A stretch of DNA of 64,000 nt, taken from Niallia sp. FSL W8-0635 (lineage in GTDB: Bacteria; Bacillota; Bacilli; Bacillales; Cytobacillaceae). Location: contig NZ_JBBOYD010000001.1 in the NCBI RefSeq assembly GCF_038007965.1, forward strand, positions 4,318,501-4,382,500, written 5' to 3'. Shown one piece after another: positions 28,930-40,504 of this stretch; position 1 is the stretch's first letter, and every line of letters begins with the position of its first letter. The notes beneath the pieces are model-generated. The model made no database searches, had not been told where the DNA came from, and saw only the letters and a list, made by a program, of their open reading frames with translations. Made by a program: the position numbers and the translations under genes.

Positions 28930-30240
28930 CTAGTTTTTCAACACGTTTTGCGCAAGACTAACTTCTTTGATTTGATAGTTATCCATATCTGTTACCGTCC
29001 AAACATGTTCTCCCTGCTCGACTTGGTCACCTATCTTGGCAGTATCCAATAGCTGATATTGAATCCAACCTGCTATTGTATCGAGCTCTTCACTTTCTTC
29101 AAACGGCATCCCAAAACGCTCTTCTAATTCGTCTAGCAACACACGGCCGTTAATAAAATACTTATTGTTTCCCGACTCTCGGATGTCCGCTACTTCATCT
29201 GCATCAAACTCATCACGGATTTCACCAACAAGTTCTTCTAATATATCTTCCATCGCCAGAATACCAGACGTACCACCATACTCATCGATAACTAACAACA
29301 TATGCACTCTCTCTTGCTGCATTTTTAAAAGGGCGTCCTGTAATCTTGTTACTTCCAAAACGACAGGGAGATCACGGACAAATTCTTCTAATTTGCGATT
29401 TCTTCCCCAAGCCATTTGTGTCAGCATTTTCTTCACATTTACGACACCTATGATGTGGTCTTTATCTCCATCTTCTGTTACTGGATAACGAGTATAATTA
29501 TGTTCATCCAAGATTTTTACGATATCGTCATATGACATATCTTTGTTTAGCGTAACAAATTCCGTTCTTGGAACCATGATATCCTTCGCTACCCTTTCAT
29601 CAAAGGAGAAGACATTTTCCATATAAGCAAGCTCAGTCTGGTCAATTTCTCCACCTTGATAGCTTTGTGTCATGACTATTTTCAATTCTTCTTCCGAATA
29701 CGCCTGTTCATGCTTAACTGGTTTTATCCCCATTAAACGAAGCAGTACTTGCGCAGATCCATTTAATGCCCATATAAATGGTTTCATCACTTTTCCAAAC
29801 CAATATAATGGCGGTGCTAGCATTAAGGTTAATTTCTCAGAAAACTGAATAGCAAGTGTTTTTGGAGCCATTTCTCCTACTACAACATGCAGAAAAGTTA
29901 CCAAAGCAAAAGCAATAGCATACGACGCAACAGATGCGACAGATGGAGAGGCATTCATTAAATTAAATATGGGATATAATAGTTTCTCAATTGCTGGTTT
30001 CCCTAATGCACCAAGGCCTAGCGCTGTCACAGTAATACCTAGTTGACATGCCGAAAGATAATAGTCTAAATTACCAGCTACTTTCTTTGCGACAATTGCC
30101 TTTTTGTTTCCTTCTGCAATTAGCTGCTCTATTCGCGACATTCGAATTTTAACTACAGCAAACTCAGAACCAACAAAGAAAGCTGTCAGCACTAATAATA
30201 GTGCTAGTAAAAATAAATTTGTTATCGTTATTATGTCCAA
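28930..30240 (-). CDS. CNNM/CBS-pair protein with CorC/HlyC C-terminal domain (HlyC/CorC family)
   Basis: A 436-residue full-length member: CNNM membrane domain (about 1-185, with EMAPKTLAIQFSEK), CBS pair (about 205-345, DIMVPRTEFVTL and HMLLVIDEYGGTSGILAMEDILEELVGEI) and CorC/HlyC domain (about 355-430). Similar to the YhdP/MpfA-type Mg2+ efflux proteins. TTG start at 30240 with GAGGGAA upstream. A MerR gene lies 38 bp upstream, an arrangement resembling yhdQ-yhdP of B. subtilis. Confidence 0.9.
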   Translation of the reverse strand: MDIITITNLFLLALLLVLTAFFVGSEFAVVKIRMSRIEQLIAEGNKKAIVAKKVAGNLDYYLSACQLGITVTALGLGALGKPAIEKLLYPIFNLMNASPSVASVASYAIAFALVTFLHVVVGEMAPKTLAIQFSEKLTLMLAPPLYWFGKVMKPFIWALNGSAQVLLRLMGIKPVKHEQAYSEEELKIVMTQSYQGGEIDQTELAYMENVFSFDERVAKDIMVPRTEFVTLNKDMSYDDIVKILDEHNYTRYPVTEDGDKDHIIGVVNVKKMLTQMAWGRNRKLEEFVRDLPVVLEVTRLQDALLKMQQERVHMLLVIDEYGGTSGILAMEDILEELVGEIRDEFDADEVADIRESGNNKYFINGRVLLDELEERFGMPFEESEELDTIAGWIQYQLLDTAKIGDQVEQGEHVWTVTDMDNYQIKEVSLAQNVLKN

Positions 30241-30266
30241 TTATTTCCCTCTTTTGAGGGATTCAC
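30231..30266 (-). CDS. Short upstream ORF overlapping the start of the full-length CNNM gene
   Basis: GTG AAT CCC TCA AAA GAG ... TAA encodes 11 residues (VNPSKEGNNWT), close to the 13-residue ORF before the paralogue. It overlaps the TTG start and contains CCCTC and GAGGG, while GGAGG precedes it, so two alternative hairpins are possible. Expression is unproven. Confidence 0.35.
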   Translation of the reverse strand: MNPSKEGNNWT

Positions 30267-30278
30267 CTCCAGGAATGT

Positions 30279-30668
30279 TTACATTAAAGACAGTAATTTC
30301 ATTACGTCTAATAATTTTGTTTCAAGTGTGTTATACACTTTCCTTTTCTCTTCCTGCGGCGCATCTTTCAATCTTTCTTCCAATGATGTTAGCTTTTTAT
30401 GCAAACATGCAATTTCGTTCTGTACCTCATTCATAATTGGCTCTATTTCTTGGTCTTCTCTTGATTGAATAATTTTACGAATTTCTTCAATAGACATCCG
30501 TTGTTTTTTCAAAAGTTTGATTCGTTCCAATGTATGAATAACATCTTCCGAATACAGGCGATAATTGGAATCAGATCGCGTTACAGGAAGCAATTCATTA
30601 CTTGTATAATAATCAATCGTTCTTGTCGACAATCCGCTTAATTTCGCCACTTGGCCAATTCGCAACAA
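30279..30668 (-). CDS. MerR-family transcriptional regulator
   Basis: A 129-residue regulator with an N-terminal winged helix-turn-helix (RIGQVAKLSGLSTRTIDYYTSNELLPVTRSDSNYRLYSEDV type, residues 3-45) and a dimerising coiled coil (about 80-110). There is only one cysteine and no metal-binding loop, so a thiol-ligated metal effector is unlikely. It probably controls the two CNNM genes downstream. The start is uncertain: tandem TTG codons at 30668 and 30665 are close to AAGG, while the better ribosome site AAAGGGGG would suit an ATT upstream. Confidence 0.85.
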   Translation of the reverse strand: MLRIGQVAKLSGLSTRTIDYYTSNELLPVTRSDSNYRLYSEDVIHTLERIKLLKKQRMSIEEIRKIIQSREDQEIEPIMNEVQNEIACLHKKLTSLEERLKDAPQEEKRKVYNTLETKLLDVMKLLSLM

Positions 30669-30779
30669 CGCCTTCCCAATGAAAAAACCCCCTTTACCTA
30701 ATTAGTTATCATAATCATAGCACAGAGAATAAAATCCGTACAGTACTACGTTATAGTTATTGGTTGGATTTTGATACTG

Positions 30780-30832
30780 ATGGGCACTAAGCATCTCTCT
30801 GTTACCCTTTAACCAGCCTTGATCTTCCCCTA
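30780..30832 (+). repeat. Isolated unit of the 52-bp repeat family
   Basis: GGGCACTAAGCATCTCTC followed by TGTTACCCTTT matches the GGGCTTAGAGA...CTCTGTTACCTTTCC consensus with several changes. Confidence 0.55.
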
Positions 30833-30853
30833 AACACTAAATGCATACATAAA

Positions 30854-30901
30854 AAAAGCTCCTGCTAAGAAGGATAAAATCATTCCTAACAAGAGCTTTT
30901 T
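30854..30901 (-). terminator. tdk: Terminator of tdk
   Basis: Imperfect long stem (AAAGCTCCTGCTAAG with CTTAACAAGAGCTTT-like arm) immediately after the tdk stop; the minus strand ends in TTTTTTT. Confidence 0.8.
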
Positions 30902-30902
30902 C

Positions 30903-31520
30903 TTATAAAGCCGTTGAAGTATTATCTTGTTTTGCTTTCTCTGTATTTCTAGGTACTTCATGATGATGACGGCATCTTGGTTCATACGATTCAGATGCTC
31001 CTACTAATATAACTGGATCTTCGTAACAAGCTGGGGAACCATTAATCAATCTTTGTGTTCTGCTTGCTGGAGAACCACAGACAGCACAAACTGCTTGAAG
31101 TTTTGTTACTAATTCTGCAATCGCCATTAATTCCGGCATTTTCCCGAACGGTTCGCCTCTAAAATCTTGATCTAAACCAGCGCAAATGACGCGATGTCCA
31201 CTATTTGCCAAATGCTGAATAACACCAATAATTTCATCATCAAAAAATTGTACTTCATCTATTGCAACTATCTCTATATCGGAAGTCACATATTCAAAAA
31301 TGTCGGCTGATTTACTAATAGGAATCGCATTAGTCGCTGTTCCATTATGTGATACAACAGATTCATCACTATAACGATTATCAATACTTGGTTTAAACAC
31401 GATAAACTTCTGCTTAGCAAACTTCGCCCTTCTTACACGACGGATGAGTTCTTCTGATTTTCCCGAAAACATACTTCCACAAATAACTTCAACCCATCCA
31501 TGATGTTTCATTACATACAT
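30903..31520 (-). CDS. tdk: Thymidine kinase
   Basis: Type II thymidine kinase that phosphorylates thymidine to dTMP for salvage. P-loop GSMFSGKS (15-22), Walker B/catalytic segment [11 protein letters not shown], lasso region [12 protein letters not shown], and a structural zinc site with CAVC (about 145-148) and the later C...CRHHH. 205 residues, usual length. ATG at 31520 has AAGGAG 7 bases upstream. Located before rpmE-rho as in other Bacillus. Confidence 0.96.
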   Translation of the reverse strand: MYVMKHHGWVEVICGSMFSGKSEELIRRVRRAKFAKQKFIVFKPSIDNRYSDESVVSHNGTATNAIPISKSADIFEYVTSDIEIVAIDEVQFFDDEIIGVIQHLANSGHRVICAGLDQDFRGEPFGKMPELMAIAELVTKLQAVCAVCGSPASRTQRLINGSPACYEDPVILVGASESYEPRCRHHHEVPRNTEKAKQDNTSTAL

Positions 31521-31801
31521 GAAACCGCTCCTTCCTAGTATAAAACAACTTCTTTCTTTACTTACTCTATTCTATTTTTTCTATTCAAAGAGTCAGGGAT
31601 GAGAATATACATAAAATGAATTTCTCTCTTACATACTTTAACAGCTATTTAGGCTGATTGAAATAATATATTCGACTCAAATATCATGTTTAACAGCATC
31701 TCAAATAGAAAAATAATCATAATAAAATACCTTAAGATACTTAAGAATAAAAGCTAAAAAGCTTACCATTCTTAAATATCCTACTATAGGTCAAAATAAA
31801 A

Positions 31802-31836
31802 AACAGGCAAGGAGAAAAGTAACTTCTTGCCTGTTC
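31802..31836 (-). terminator. rpmE: Terminator of rpmE
   Basis: AACAGGCAAG and CTTGCCTGTT arms with a 13-base loop; TTTTTTATTTT follows on the minus strand. The remaining 31521-31801 interval shows no gene or clear site. Confidence 0.88.
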
Positions 31837-31849
31837 TTGATATTTCATA

Positions 31850-32050
31850 TTACTTAATGCCGTATTTTTTGTTGAAGCGATCAACACGTCCGCCAGCTTC
31901 AGCAAATTTTTGACGTCCAGTATAGAACGGATGGCACTCAGAACAAGTTTCAACTTTGATTTCTTTTTTAACAGAACCAGTTGTGAACTCGTTACCACAA
32001 GCACATTTCACCGTAATTTCGTTATAAGTTGGATGAATTCCTGTTTTCAT
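31850..32050 (-). CDS. rpmE: 50S ribosomal protein L31 (zinc-binding type)
   Basis: A 66-residue ribosomal protein. Four cysteines C16, C18, C36 and C39 show this is the zinc-containing RpmE type rather than the Zur-regulated zinc-free paralogue. The C-terminus [22 protein letters not shown] is typical. ATG at 32050 with AAGGAG upstream. Confidence 0.97.
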   Translation of the reverse strand: MKTGIHPTYNEITVKCACGNEFTTGSVKKEIKVETCSECHPFYTGRQKFAEAGGRVDRFNKKYGIK

Positions 32051-32236
32051 TTCTTTTCATCTCCTTCCGCCCTGCAACTTTCGAAACAGAGTTATAAAAC
32101 AATGCATGAAGCACTGTAATTTCAAAAACACATTGAGTATATTATAACAAGGACATTCTTGTTTTGCAACACTATTAACCATGCATTAATTACCAAATAT
32201 TGAAAACCTCTAAAAGTGTCTCTATCCTCTAATCTC

Positions 32237-33511
32237 TTAAGAACGTTTAGCAGTGCCCGCCTTCATTTGCTCTCCTAAGATTGCAAAGAAGTCTTCATTG
32301 CTTTTCGTTTGTCTTAATTTTCTTAAGAACTTTTCAGCAAAGTCTGGTGAATCAGACATTGATTTACGAATAGCCCATAGCTTGTCTAAATGTTCTTTCG
32401 GAATTAACAGCTCTTCTTTACGTGTTCCGGAACGTCTAATGTCAATAGCAGGGAATATTCTTCTTTCTGCTAATGCTCGGTCTAAATGAAGTTCCATATT
32501 ACCAGTTCCTTTAAACTCTTCATAAATAACATCATCCATGCGGGAACCCGTATCGACTAACGCGGTAGCCAATATCGTTAAGGAGCCACCTTCCTCAATA
32601 TTACGAGCTGCACCAAAGAATCGTTTTGGACGATGGAACGCTCCAGGATCGATTCCCCCTGATAATGTTCTTCCACTTGGAGGGATAACCAGGTTATAAG
32701 CACGTGCTAATCTTGTAATACTATCCATCAAGATAATAACATCTCGCTTATGCTCTACAAGACGCATCGCTCTCTCTAATACTAATTCAGCAACTTTAAT
32801 ATGATTTTCCGGAACTTCATCAAATGTAGAACTTACTACATCTCCACTTACAGATCTTTCAATATCGGTAACTTCTTCCGGTCTTTCATCAATTAGCAAT
32901 ACAATAAGTTCTGCTTCTGGATGATTATTCGTAATACTATTTGCTATTTCCTTAATCAGCATTGTTTTACCAGCTTTAGGAGGAGCTACAATAAGACCAC
33001 GTTGACCAAAACCAACAGGTGCTAGCACATCCATTATTCTAGTAGAGACATTTCGCTGTGTTGTTTCTAAATGTATTTGTCGATTTGGATATAGAGGCGT
33101 TAGAGCAGGAAAATGAACTCTTTCTTTTGCCGTCTCCGGATCATCTCCATTAACCGCCTCCACTTGAAGTAAACCAAAATATCTTTCGTTTTCTTTTGGA
33201 GGACGAACTTTCCCCGAAACCTTATCCCCATTTCTCAAATCAAATCTTCTAATTTGAGATGCAGAGATATAAATATCCTGTGAGCTTGGAGAATAATTAA
33301 TCGGTCTTAAGAAGCCAAATCCTTCTGACTGAATAATTTCAAGAACACCTTCCATGAAAAAATAGCCCTCTTGCTCTGCTCTTGCTTTTAAGATGGAAAA
33401 AATTAATTCTTTTTTTGTAAGCTTGCTATAATAGGCAACTTTATACTCACGAGCTAATTCATACAACTCTTTTAATTTCATATTTTCTAAACTAGATATA
33501 TTTAATCCCAT
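32237..33511 (-). CDS. rho: Transcription termination factor Rho
   Basis: Hexameric RNA helicase for factor-dependent termination. A 424-residue protein with the N-terminal Rho-N domain (about 5-45), the OB-fold RNA-binding domain (EGFGFLRP...[27 protein letters not shown], 62-107), Walker [11 protein letters not shown] near 178, Walker [17 protein letters not shown] and Q-loop [30 protein letters not shown]. Very close to B. subtilis Rho (427). The ATG at 33511 lacks a strong ribosome site, which fits tight, possibly autogenous, control. Confidence 0.97.
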   Translation of the reverse strand: MGLNISSLENMKLKELYELAREYKVAYYSKLTKKELIFSILKARAEQEGYFFMEGVLEIIQSEGFGFLRPINYSPSSQDIYISASQIRRFDLRNGDKVSGKVRPPKENERYFGLLQVEAVNGDDPETAKERVHFPALTPLYPNRQIHLETTQRNVSTRIMDVLAPVGFGQRGLIVAPPKAGKTMLIKEIANSITNNHPEAELIVLLIDERPEEVTDIERSVSGDVVSSTFDEVPENHIKVAELVLERAMRLVEHKRDVIILMDSITRLARAYNLVIPPSGRTLSGGIDPGAFHRPKRFFGAARNIEEGGSLTILATALVDTGSRMDDVIYEEFKGTGNMELHLDRALAERRIFPAIDIRRSGTRKEELLIPKEHLDKLWAIRKSMSDSPDFAEKFLRKLRQTKSNEDFFAILGEQMKAGTAKRS

Positions 33512-34344
33512 TTTTACACCACTCTTTTATATTTTCAGTTATCCCTACCATTTATTTAGAAATGTAGGAAGGTCAATCTTCTGTTTGAGGCGAACACTTT
33601 TTTTGAAGAGAAATTTTGATGCGAGAAATAATTAAGTGAAGGATGGAAAAGAAGATTCCTACTTCTTCTCCAACTATCGATAAATCTTACTCTTTTCGTT
33701 TTTTAAGGCTCACTTTATGAGAAAGGCTAATATAAGAATAAGCCATTGTACGAATAGAAATTTATCTTAAGAGGAGTTTTTATTTTATCCTTCATGTTTC
33801 TAATTGGCTCTTTCGAGAAATCTATCAAAAGCACTCTTTATTTTACCTCCATCTACGAAAAATGTGCAACAAGAATTTTTTTACTGTCTCCTTGTAAAGC
33901 CTATTATATGGAAGCGCAATAGGAATGAAGTCTCTTTATGATCCTTCTTTTTTAGATTGATTCGAAAAGGAAGGTACGTGAGGAAGCTTATAAATATTCC
34001 CGTTTTGGAGGGCATTGATTCTTTCATCAACGTAAATGAAAAGGGTGCTCTTGACATCCTTTAATGTGAAAATATCTATTTTTAATAAGTATCGGAATGT
34101 ATTGATTTATTATACCTATTTTAATTAGAATTCTCTACTGGTAAACATTATCTTTTTAGAGAAAAGGTTTTGAGTCTGCTTCTCTGCCACCATTTTAGCT
34201 TCTTTTTGATACAATCGGGCTCTGAGATGGACTCTCTGTTACCTTCCCAGTCTATCTTTTTGCTTAAAAATGGCTTTCTTGAGATTAATTCCTACTTAAT
34301 GATAGGGGGAGCATTATCCCCCGCTCTTCTTTTTCACTCAAGAT
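33512..34344. other. Long gene-free interval where glpX stands in B. subtilis
   Basis: About 830 bp between rho and the murAB terminator hold no convincing ORF on either strand. A single diverged 52-bp repeat unit lies near 34205 and a small GGGGGA...TCCCCC hairpin at 34305-34322. The rho promoter must lie at its left end, but no consensus stands out. Confidence 0.6.
34205..34257 (+). repeat. Isolated unit of the 52-bp repeat family
   Basis: ATCGGGCTCTGAGATGG followed by ACTCTCTGTTACCTTCCC matches the family consensus seen at 8.0 and 55 kb. Confidence 0.6.
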
Positions 34345-34379
34345 GAAAAAAACTTTTTAGATCAATAACGCAATCTAAA
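34345..34379 (-). terminator. murAB: Terminator of murAB
   Basis: TTTAGAT (34356-34362) and ATCTAAA (34373-34379) arms with a 10-base loop; the minus strand continues AAGTTTTTTT. Confidence 0.75.
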
Positions 34380-34390
34380 TCAGACATGCA

Positions 34391-35677
34391 TTATCCATTA
34401 TTTATTTGTTCATATTCTTCTTCTGTCATTTTTTCACGCCAGATTGTTGCTCCTAAACCAGTAAGCTTTTCTACTATATGACTATATCCTCTATCTATAT
34501 GCTCTAGTCCTGTTATTTCCGTTACTCCATCAGCCATAAGCCCTGCTATAACCAAGGACGCTCCGGCACGTAAATCACTTGCTTTTACTTTTGCACCTTG
34601 CAAGTGAACAGGTCCATTTATAATCGCAGAACGCCCCTCCACTTTTATCGCGGCATTCATACGACGTAGTTCATCTATATGTTTAAATCTAGCGCCATAG
34701 ATTGTGTCTGTAACCATACTTGTACCTTTTGTCTTTGTTAATAAAGACGTAAATGGCTGTTGTAAATCTGTTGGAAAACCTGGGTATACAAGTGTTTTAA
34801 TGTCGACTGGTTTCAGCGAATTGTTCGAGCTCACAAACACTTGTTCATCACTTGATTCGATTGAAACTCCCATCTCTCTCAATTTCGCAATCAGAGACTC
34901 TAAATGTTGTGGAATTACGTTATCGACAAGGACTCCATCTCCAACTGCAGCTCCAATAATAATATACGTGCCTGCTTCAATGCGGTCAGGAATAATCGTG
35001 TGGCGACAGCCATGTAAATGATCTACCCCTTCTATACGAATGACATCCGTACCTGCACCTTTTATTTTAGCACCCATATTGGTTAAGAGCGTTGCTACAT
35101 CAATGATTTCCGGTTCTTTTGCTGCATTTTCAATGATGGTTTTCCCTTTGGCTCGTACAGCCGCAAGCATAATATTGATTGTTGCACCGACACTTACTAC
35201 ATCTAAATAAATTCTTGCTCCTCTTAACTCATCTGCCCGAAGATAAATGGCTCCCTGTTCATTTGTAATCTGTGCACCAAGTGCTTCAAACCCTTTAATA
35301 TGCTGGTCTATTGGTCTTGGTCCAAGATGACATCCTCCAGGTAATCCAATAACTGCCTTTTTAAATCGCCCTAACATTGCTCCCATTAAATAATAAGAAG
35401 CACGCAATTTTTTTACCTTCCCATTCGGCATAGGCATAGAAATCATAGAAGAGGGATCTATTGTTATATCAGAATCTGATATAGATACCGTTCCACCTAG
35501 CTCTTCCATAATTTCTTTCAATATTTGAACATCTGAAATGTCAGGCAATCCCTCAATTGTTACTGGAGATTCAGCTAATATGGTTGCTGGAATGAGTGCA
35601 ACGGCACTATTTTTTGCACCACTAACCCTAACTGTTCCTTTTAATGGAGATCCACCTGCAATCATAAGTTTTTCCAT
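34391..35677 (-). CDS. murAB: UDP-N-acetylglucosamine 1-carboxyvinyltransferase (second MurA, MurAB/MurZ)
   Basis: First committed step of peptidoglycan synthesis: transfers enolpyruvate from PEP to UDP-GlcNAc. 428 residues in the EPSP-synthase fold; K22/N23 in [10 protein letters not shown], the fosfomycin-target C116 in [12 protein letters not shown] and the FPTDLQ motif are present. Position between rho and fbaA identifies the MurAB (MurZ) paralogue. The ATG at 35677 follows AAGGGAG at 6 bases, so the longer frame upstream is not used. The 394 bp before fbaA hold no tal gene, only the fbaA terminator. Confidence 0.94.
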   Translation of the reverse strand: MEKLMIAGGSPLKGTVRVSGAKNSAVALIPATILAESPVTIEGLPDISDVQILKEIMEELGGTVSISDSDITIDPSSMISMPMPNGKVKKLRASYYLMGAMLGRFKKAVIGLPGGCHLGPRPIDQHIKGFEALGAQITNEQGAIYLRADELRGARIYLDVVSVGATINIMLAAVRAKGKTIIENAAKEPEIIDVATLLTNMGAKIKGAGTDVIRIEGVDHLHGCRHTIIPDRIEAGTYIIIGAAVGDGVLVDNVIPQHLESLIAKLREMGVSIESSDEQVFVSSNNSLKPVDIKTLVYPGFPTDLQQPFTSLLTKTKGTSMVTDTIYGARFKHIDELRRMNAAIKVEGRSAIINGPVHLQGAKVKASDLRAGASLVIAGLMADGVTEITGLEHIDRGYSHIVEKLTGLGATIWREKMTEEEYEQINNG

Positions 35678-36025
35678 TTCTAGCTCCCTTCTAAGCCAAT
35701 GCAAAAGTACAAGTTCTGCTATAAGTTAATCAAGATGAGGCTTGGATGTAGAATCTTGTTTGAATTACTGTTACTTATTATACCAAATATTAAGACTTAA
35801 TGGAAAAGTATATATGTATGAACTTTTTGTTCTTATTCAATGATTAAGTACAAACATTTTTAGTATTACCTATAAACTAAGACTTCAATCAGGAAGAAAC
35901 TGTTTGAAAAGAAGTTTTAAAAAATGACAGATTTGCATTTCCCTTTCCAAACAAATACAAATAATATTAGATAATCTACTTATTCAGCGGGTTTCATACT
36001 GTCCCTGAAAAAATAAGGCATAGAA

Positions 36026-36058
36026 AAAGAGGATATCTCTTAAAAAGATATCCTCTTT
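36026..36058 (-). terminator. fbaA: Terminator of fbaA
   Basis: Perfect 13-bp stem AAAGAGGATATCT (36026-36038) with 36046-36058, followed on the minus strand by TTCT, 14 bases past the stop. Confidence 0.85.
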
Positions 36059-36071
36059 CATTTTTTTAAAA

Positions 36072-36929
36072 TTAAGCTCTATTTGAAGAACCGAATTCTT
36101 TGATTTTGCCGATTACTGTTGCTTTAATCGCATCGCGAGCTGGTCCTAAATATTTACGTGGATCGTACTCTTCTGGTTTAGCAGCAAGCGTTTCGCGAAC
36201 TGCTTTTGCAGAAGCAATTTGGTTTTCAGTATTAACGTTGATTTTAGCAGTTCCTAAAGAAATTGCTTTTGTGATATCTTTTGTTGGGATACCAGTACCA
36301 CCGTGTAATACTAATGGCAAACCAGTTAAGTTACCGATTTCTTCCATTTCTTTGAAACCTAAGTTTGGCTCACCTTTGTAAGGACCGTGAACAGATCCTA
36401 AAGCAGGAGCTAGAGTGTCGATACCAGTACGTTTAACAAGTTCCACACATTCGTTAGCATCAGCATAAATTACGCCTTCAGCTACAACGTCATCTTCTTG
36501 TCCACCAACAGTACCAAGTTCTGCTTCAACAGAAACACCTTTAGCATGTGCATATTCTACTACTTTAGAAGTGATTTCCACGTTCTCATCAAATGAATGG
36601 TGAGAAGCATCGATCATTACAGATGTAAAACCAGCATCAATTGCTTCTTTACATTTTTCGAAGCTTGAACCGTGATCTAAATGAATAGCAACAGGAACAG
36701 TGATATTATAGTCTTCGATTAAACCTTCAACCATTTTCACAACTGTTTTGAAACCAGCCATATAGCGTGCTGCACCTTCAGAAACCCCAAGAATTACTGG
36801 AGATTTCTCTTCTTCTGCAGCTTGAAGAATTGCTTGAGTAAACTCAAGATTATTTAAGTTAAATTGTCCAACAGCATAGCCTTCTGCTTTTGCTTTGTTT
36901 AACATGTCTTTCATTGAAACTAAAGGCAT
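36072..36929 (-). CDS. fbaA: Class II fructose-bisphosphate aldolase
   Basis: Zinc-dependent cleavage of fructose-1,6-bisphosphate to DHAP and G3P in glycolysis, reverse in gluconeogenesis. 285 residues; catalytic/zinc motif HLDHGSSF (83-90), further zinc histidines in GSVHGPYKG and LHGGTGIP, and the phosphate-binding [11 protein letters not shown] at 36929 with AAGGAGGAAG upstream. Followed by murAB without the usual tal in between. Confidence 0.97.
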   Translation of the reverse strand: MPLVSMKDMLNKAKAEGYAVGQFNLNNLEFTQAILQAAEEEKSPVILGVSEGAARYMAGFKTVVKMVEGLIEDYNITVPVAIHLDHGSSFEKCKEAIDAGFTSVMIDASHHSFDENVEITSKVVEYAHAKGVSVEAELGTVGGQEDDVVAEGVIYADANECVELVKRTGIDTLAPALGSVHGPYKGEPNLGFKEMEEIGNLTGLPLVLHGGTGIPTKDITKAISLGTAKINVNTENQIASAKAVRETLAAKPEEYDPRKYLGPARDAIKATVIGKIKEFGSSNRA

Positions 36930-37194
36930 ATTTCTTCCTCCTTATTTAATGATCGTTCTTTGTTACAAGAGAATCTTTATTAAATTTCCCAAAGGAAAGT
37001 TGAATATGTATATAATACCTCATGTAAACGAAAACGAATCATTCCTTTTAAACTCAATTGTAATCATACCAAAATAAAACAAGAAATGCTATCGTTCGAG
37101 CTTTTTTTTCTATTTTGTCACAATTTCATTTTATCTTTTGACAAACACATGCATTAAACTAAAGGAATCTTTTCCATTTAAAGTAATCAATAGA

Positions 37195-37229
37195 AAAACC
37201 ACTAATCCCAACTTCCGATTGGTGGTTTT
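37195..37229 (-). terminator. spo0F: Probable terminator downstream of spo0F
   Basis: AAAACCACTAATC (37195-37207) and GATTGGTGGTTTT (37217-37229) pair with one wobble; the minus strand ends GGTTTTTCTATT. It lies about 117 bp past the stop codon. The rest of 36930-37345 must contain the fbaA promoter, but none is convincing. Confidence 0.65.
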
Positions 37230-37345
37230 CTTTCTTTGTATAAAATATCACAGATTACTTTTCAAAAAATCATTATATTCCTACTGGCATTTCTTTTTTG
37301 GGGATATGTAACAAACGCTTAATTATATATGTATTTTTTGAAAGA

Positions 37346-37711
37346 TTACACATTAATATATTTTTTAACAGCATCTCTGAGATCGTCAATATCAAAAGGT
37401 TTTGCAAAATGAGTAAGTGCTCCAAGATCTTTTGCTTCCTGAATCATATCTAGTTCACCATAAGCTGTCATGATGATAACACGAATATCCTGGTTAAGCT
37501 TCTTCATGCGTTTTAATATTTCAATTCCATCCATCCCAGGAATTTTCATATCTAACAACACTAAGTCTGGAAATTCACTTGTTACTATTTCTAACGCTTG
37601 ATTTCCATTAGCAGCCTGAAATGTCTTATATCCTTCCTTTTGAAAAACTTCATTCAAAAGGATTCTTATGCCGAATTGATCATCAACAATTAGTATTTTT
37701 CCTTTCATCAT
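37346..37711 (-). CDS. spo0F: Sporulation phosphorelay response regulator Spo0F
   Basis: Single-domain receiver that accepts phosphate from sporulation kinases and passes it to Spo0B. 121 residues; phosphoacceptor D54 in VLLDMKIPG, acidic pocket D10/D11, T82 and K104, all at the same numbers as in B. subtilis. The ATG at 37711 ([11 protein letters not shown]) has AGGGAAGG upstream; an ORF extension of 14 codons lies before the ribosome site. A sigma-H-like promoter is found upstream. Divergent from ywjG. Confidence 0.97.
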   Translation of the reverse strand: MMKGKILIVDDQFGIRILLNEVFQKEGYKTFQAANGNQALEIVTSEFPDLVLLDMKIPGMDGIEILKRMKKLNQDIRVIIMTAYGELDMIQEAKDLGALTHFAKPFDIDDLRDAVKKYINV

Positions 37712-37770
37712 TAAACCTTCCCTTCTAAGTCTAGTTATTTTATGTATGCTCACGTTTTTATCATAGTTAT

Positions 37771-37799
37771 CTTTCTACTATTTGGTCAACTTTTCCTGC
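37771..37799 (-). promoter_or_regulatory. Putative sigma-H promoter of spo0F
   Basis: Minus-strand GCAGGAAAA (37799-37791), 12-bp spacer, GTAGAAAG (37778-37771) fits the sigma-H pattern RNAGGAWWW-N11-12-RNNGAAT with one change. spo0F is sigma-H-controlled in B. subtilis. Confidence 0.65.
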
Positions 37800-37899
37800 T
37801 AATTCCCTTAAATTTTACCTTTTTCATATATTTAATTATAATTAACTACTATATAATGTGATTTACTGTTAATTTTTATAACAATGGAGGTTTTTCCAC

Positions 37900-38430
37900 G
37901 TGCTTAAAATGTTTTCCACTCAATTAAGTGGACTATTTAAAAGATTGCATGAAAAAGAAGAAGAAGCAATCGAAGACAGTTCAAGATTATTAGCACAAGC
38001 TATCGTAAGTGACGGGAAAGTTTATTTCTATGCAACAAAGGAAATGGCTGGCGTAATAGCAGAAGCTACTAAAGGAATGGAGCCAATGCCAAATGCAGAG
38101 GAATGGACAAACGCTTCCCTTGAAAAGATAACTTCTAACGACCGTTTCATTCTTTTCTCCCGTACAAATGAGGAGGAAGAGATAAATACTTTTGCTAAGA
38201 GCTTATACGATGCTCAAGTTTCTTTTATTTCTGTTTGTTCCATTACAAATACGGAAATTGAATCATTAGTGGACTTTGCAGATGTCCCGATTGATTTAAA
38301 ACTTTCTAAAGGCTTATTGCCTGATGATGTAGGAAATCGATACGGCTATCCTTCCTTGATTGCTGCCCTTTTTATTTATCACGGCATTAAATTTACAACT
38401 GATGAAATTTTAAAGGAATACGACATATAA
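37900..38430 (+). CDS. ywjG: DUF2529 family protein YwjG
   Basis: A 176-residue conserved Bacillus protein of unknown function encoded between spo0F and pyrG, divergent from spo0F. It contains an SIS-like alternation of strands and helices (VYFYATKEMAGVIAEATKG, ILFSRTNEEEEINTFAKSLYDAQVSFISVCS) and ends FIYHGIKFTTDEILKEYDI. GTG start at 37900 with GGAGG 8 bases upstream. A shared bidirectional terminator separates it from pyrG. Confidence 0.88.
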   Translation: MLKMFSTQLSGLFKRLHEKEEEAIEDSSRLLAQAIVSDGKVYFYATKEMAGVIAEATKGMEPMPNAEEWTNASLEKITSNDRFILFSRTNEEEEINTFAKSLYDAQVSFISVCSITNTEIESLVDFADVPIDLKLSKGLLPDDVGNRYGYPSLIAALFIYHGIKFTTDEILKEYDI

Positions 38431-38470
38431 ATAGGAAGAAAAATAACATTATATGTTACAAAAACTCACA

Positions 38471-38508
38471 AAAAAGAGGTTATTCACTTACTAGAATAAC
38501 CTCTTTTT
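38471..38508. terminator. Bidirectional terminator between ywjG and pyrG
   Basis: Perfect 15-bp stem AAAAAGAGGTTATTC (38471-38485) with 38494-38508; T-runs on both strands. Confidence 0.92.
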
Positions 38509-38523
38509 CATTCATTTTATTTA

Positions 38524-40146
<1,623 letters not shown>

Positions 40147-40236
40147 TTAAGTTTGCTCCAATTCCTCTTTATTTAAGACGAATTAACTAATTTTTTTGAG
40201 GGGTATGAAACGATTGCTGTTTGCTTCTTTACTAAA

Positions 40237-40414
40237 GGTTGTTTTCCGTAAAGTTTGTCGCAATTACTCGCAGCCCGAATACGCTACGCTTTTCTTAGCA
40301 AACTTATACTTTTGCCTGCTATCTCATGGCGTTTACGTATATCTAAGCTGCTTTAATATTTCTAAATTATTTATTTTTCCTATTGAAAAAACAACAATCT
40401 TTTAGAAAACAGCA
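40237..40414. mobile_element. MITE-like element, copy 2, inside the pyrG leader (178 bp)
   Basis: Ends GGTTGTTTTCCGTAAAG and TTTTAGAAAACAGCA match the other copies. Perfect 8-bp duplication TTACTAAA at 40229-40236 and 40415-40422. The right-hand copy of the duplication overlaps the T-run of the pyrG attenuator, so the element lies between attenuator and coding sequence. Confidence 0.88.
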
Positions 40415-40420
40415 TTACTA

Positions 40421-40466
40421 AAAAATAAAAAGCGCTCCACTTACTTTCTACAAGTAAGGGAGCGCT
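40421..40466 (-). terminator. pyrG attenuator (CTP-sensing) and end of the rpoE transcript
   Basis: Minus-strand 5' arm AGCGCTCCCTTAC (40466-40454) pairs with 40431-40444, then TTTTATTTTT. The 5' arm holds CTCCCTT, which extra G residues added at the transcript start could pair with, preventing termination at low CTP as established for B. subtilis pyrG. Confidence 0.85.
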
Positions 40467-40504
40467 GTATTTAGCGAATTTAAGTTCGTTCCTCTTTTAA
40501 GGAG

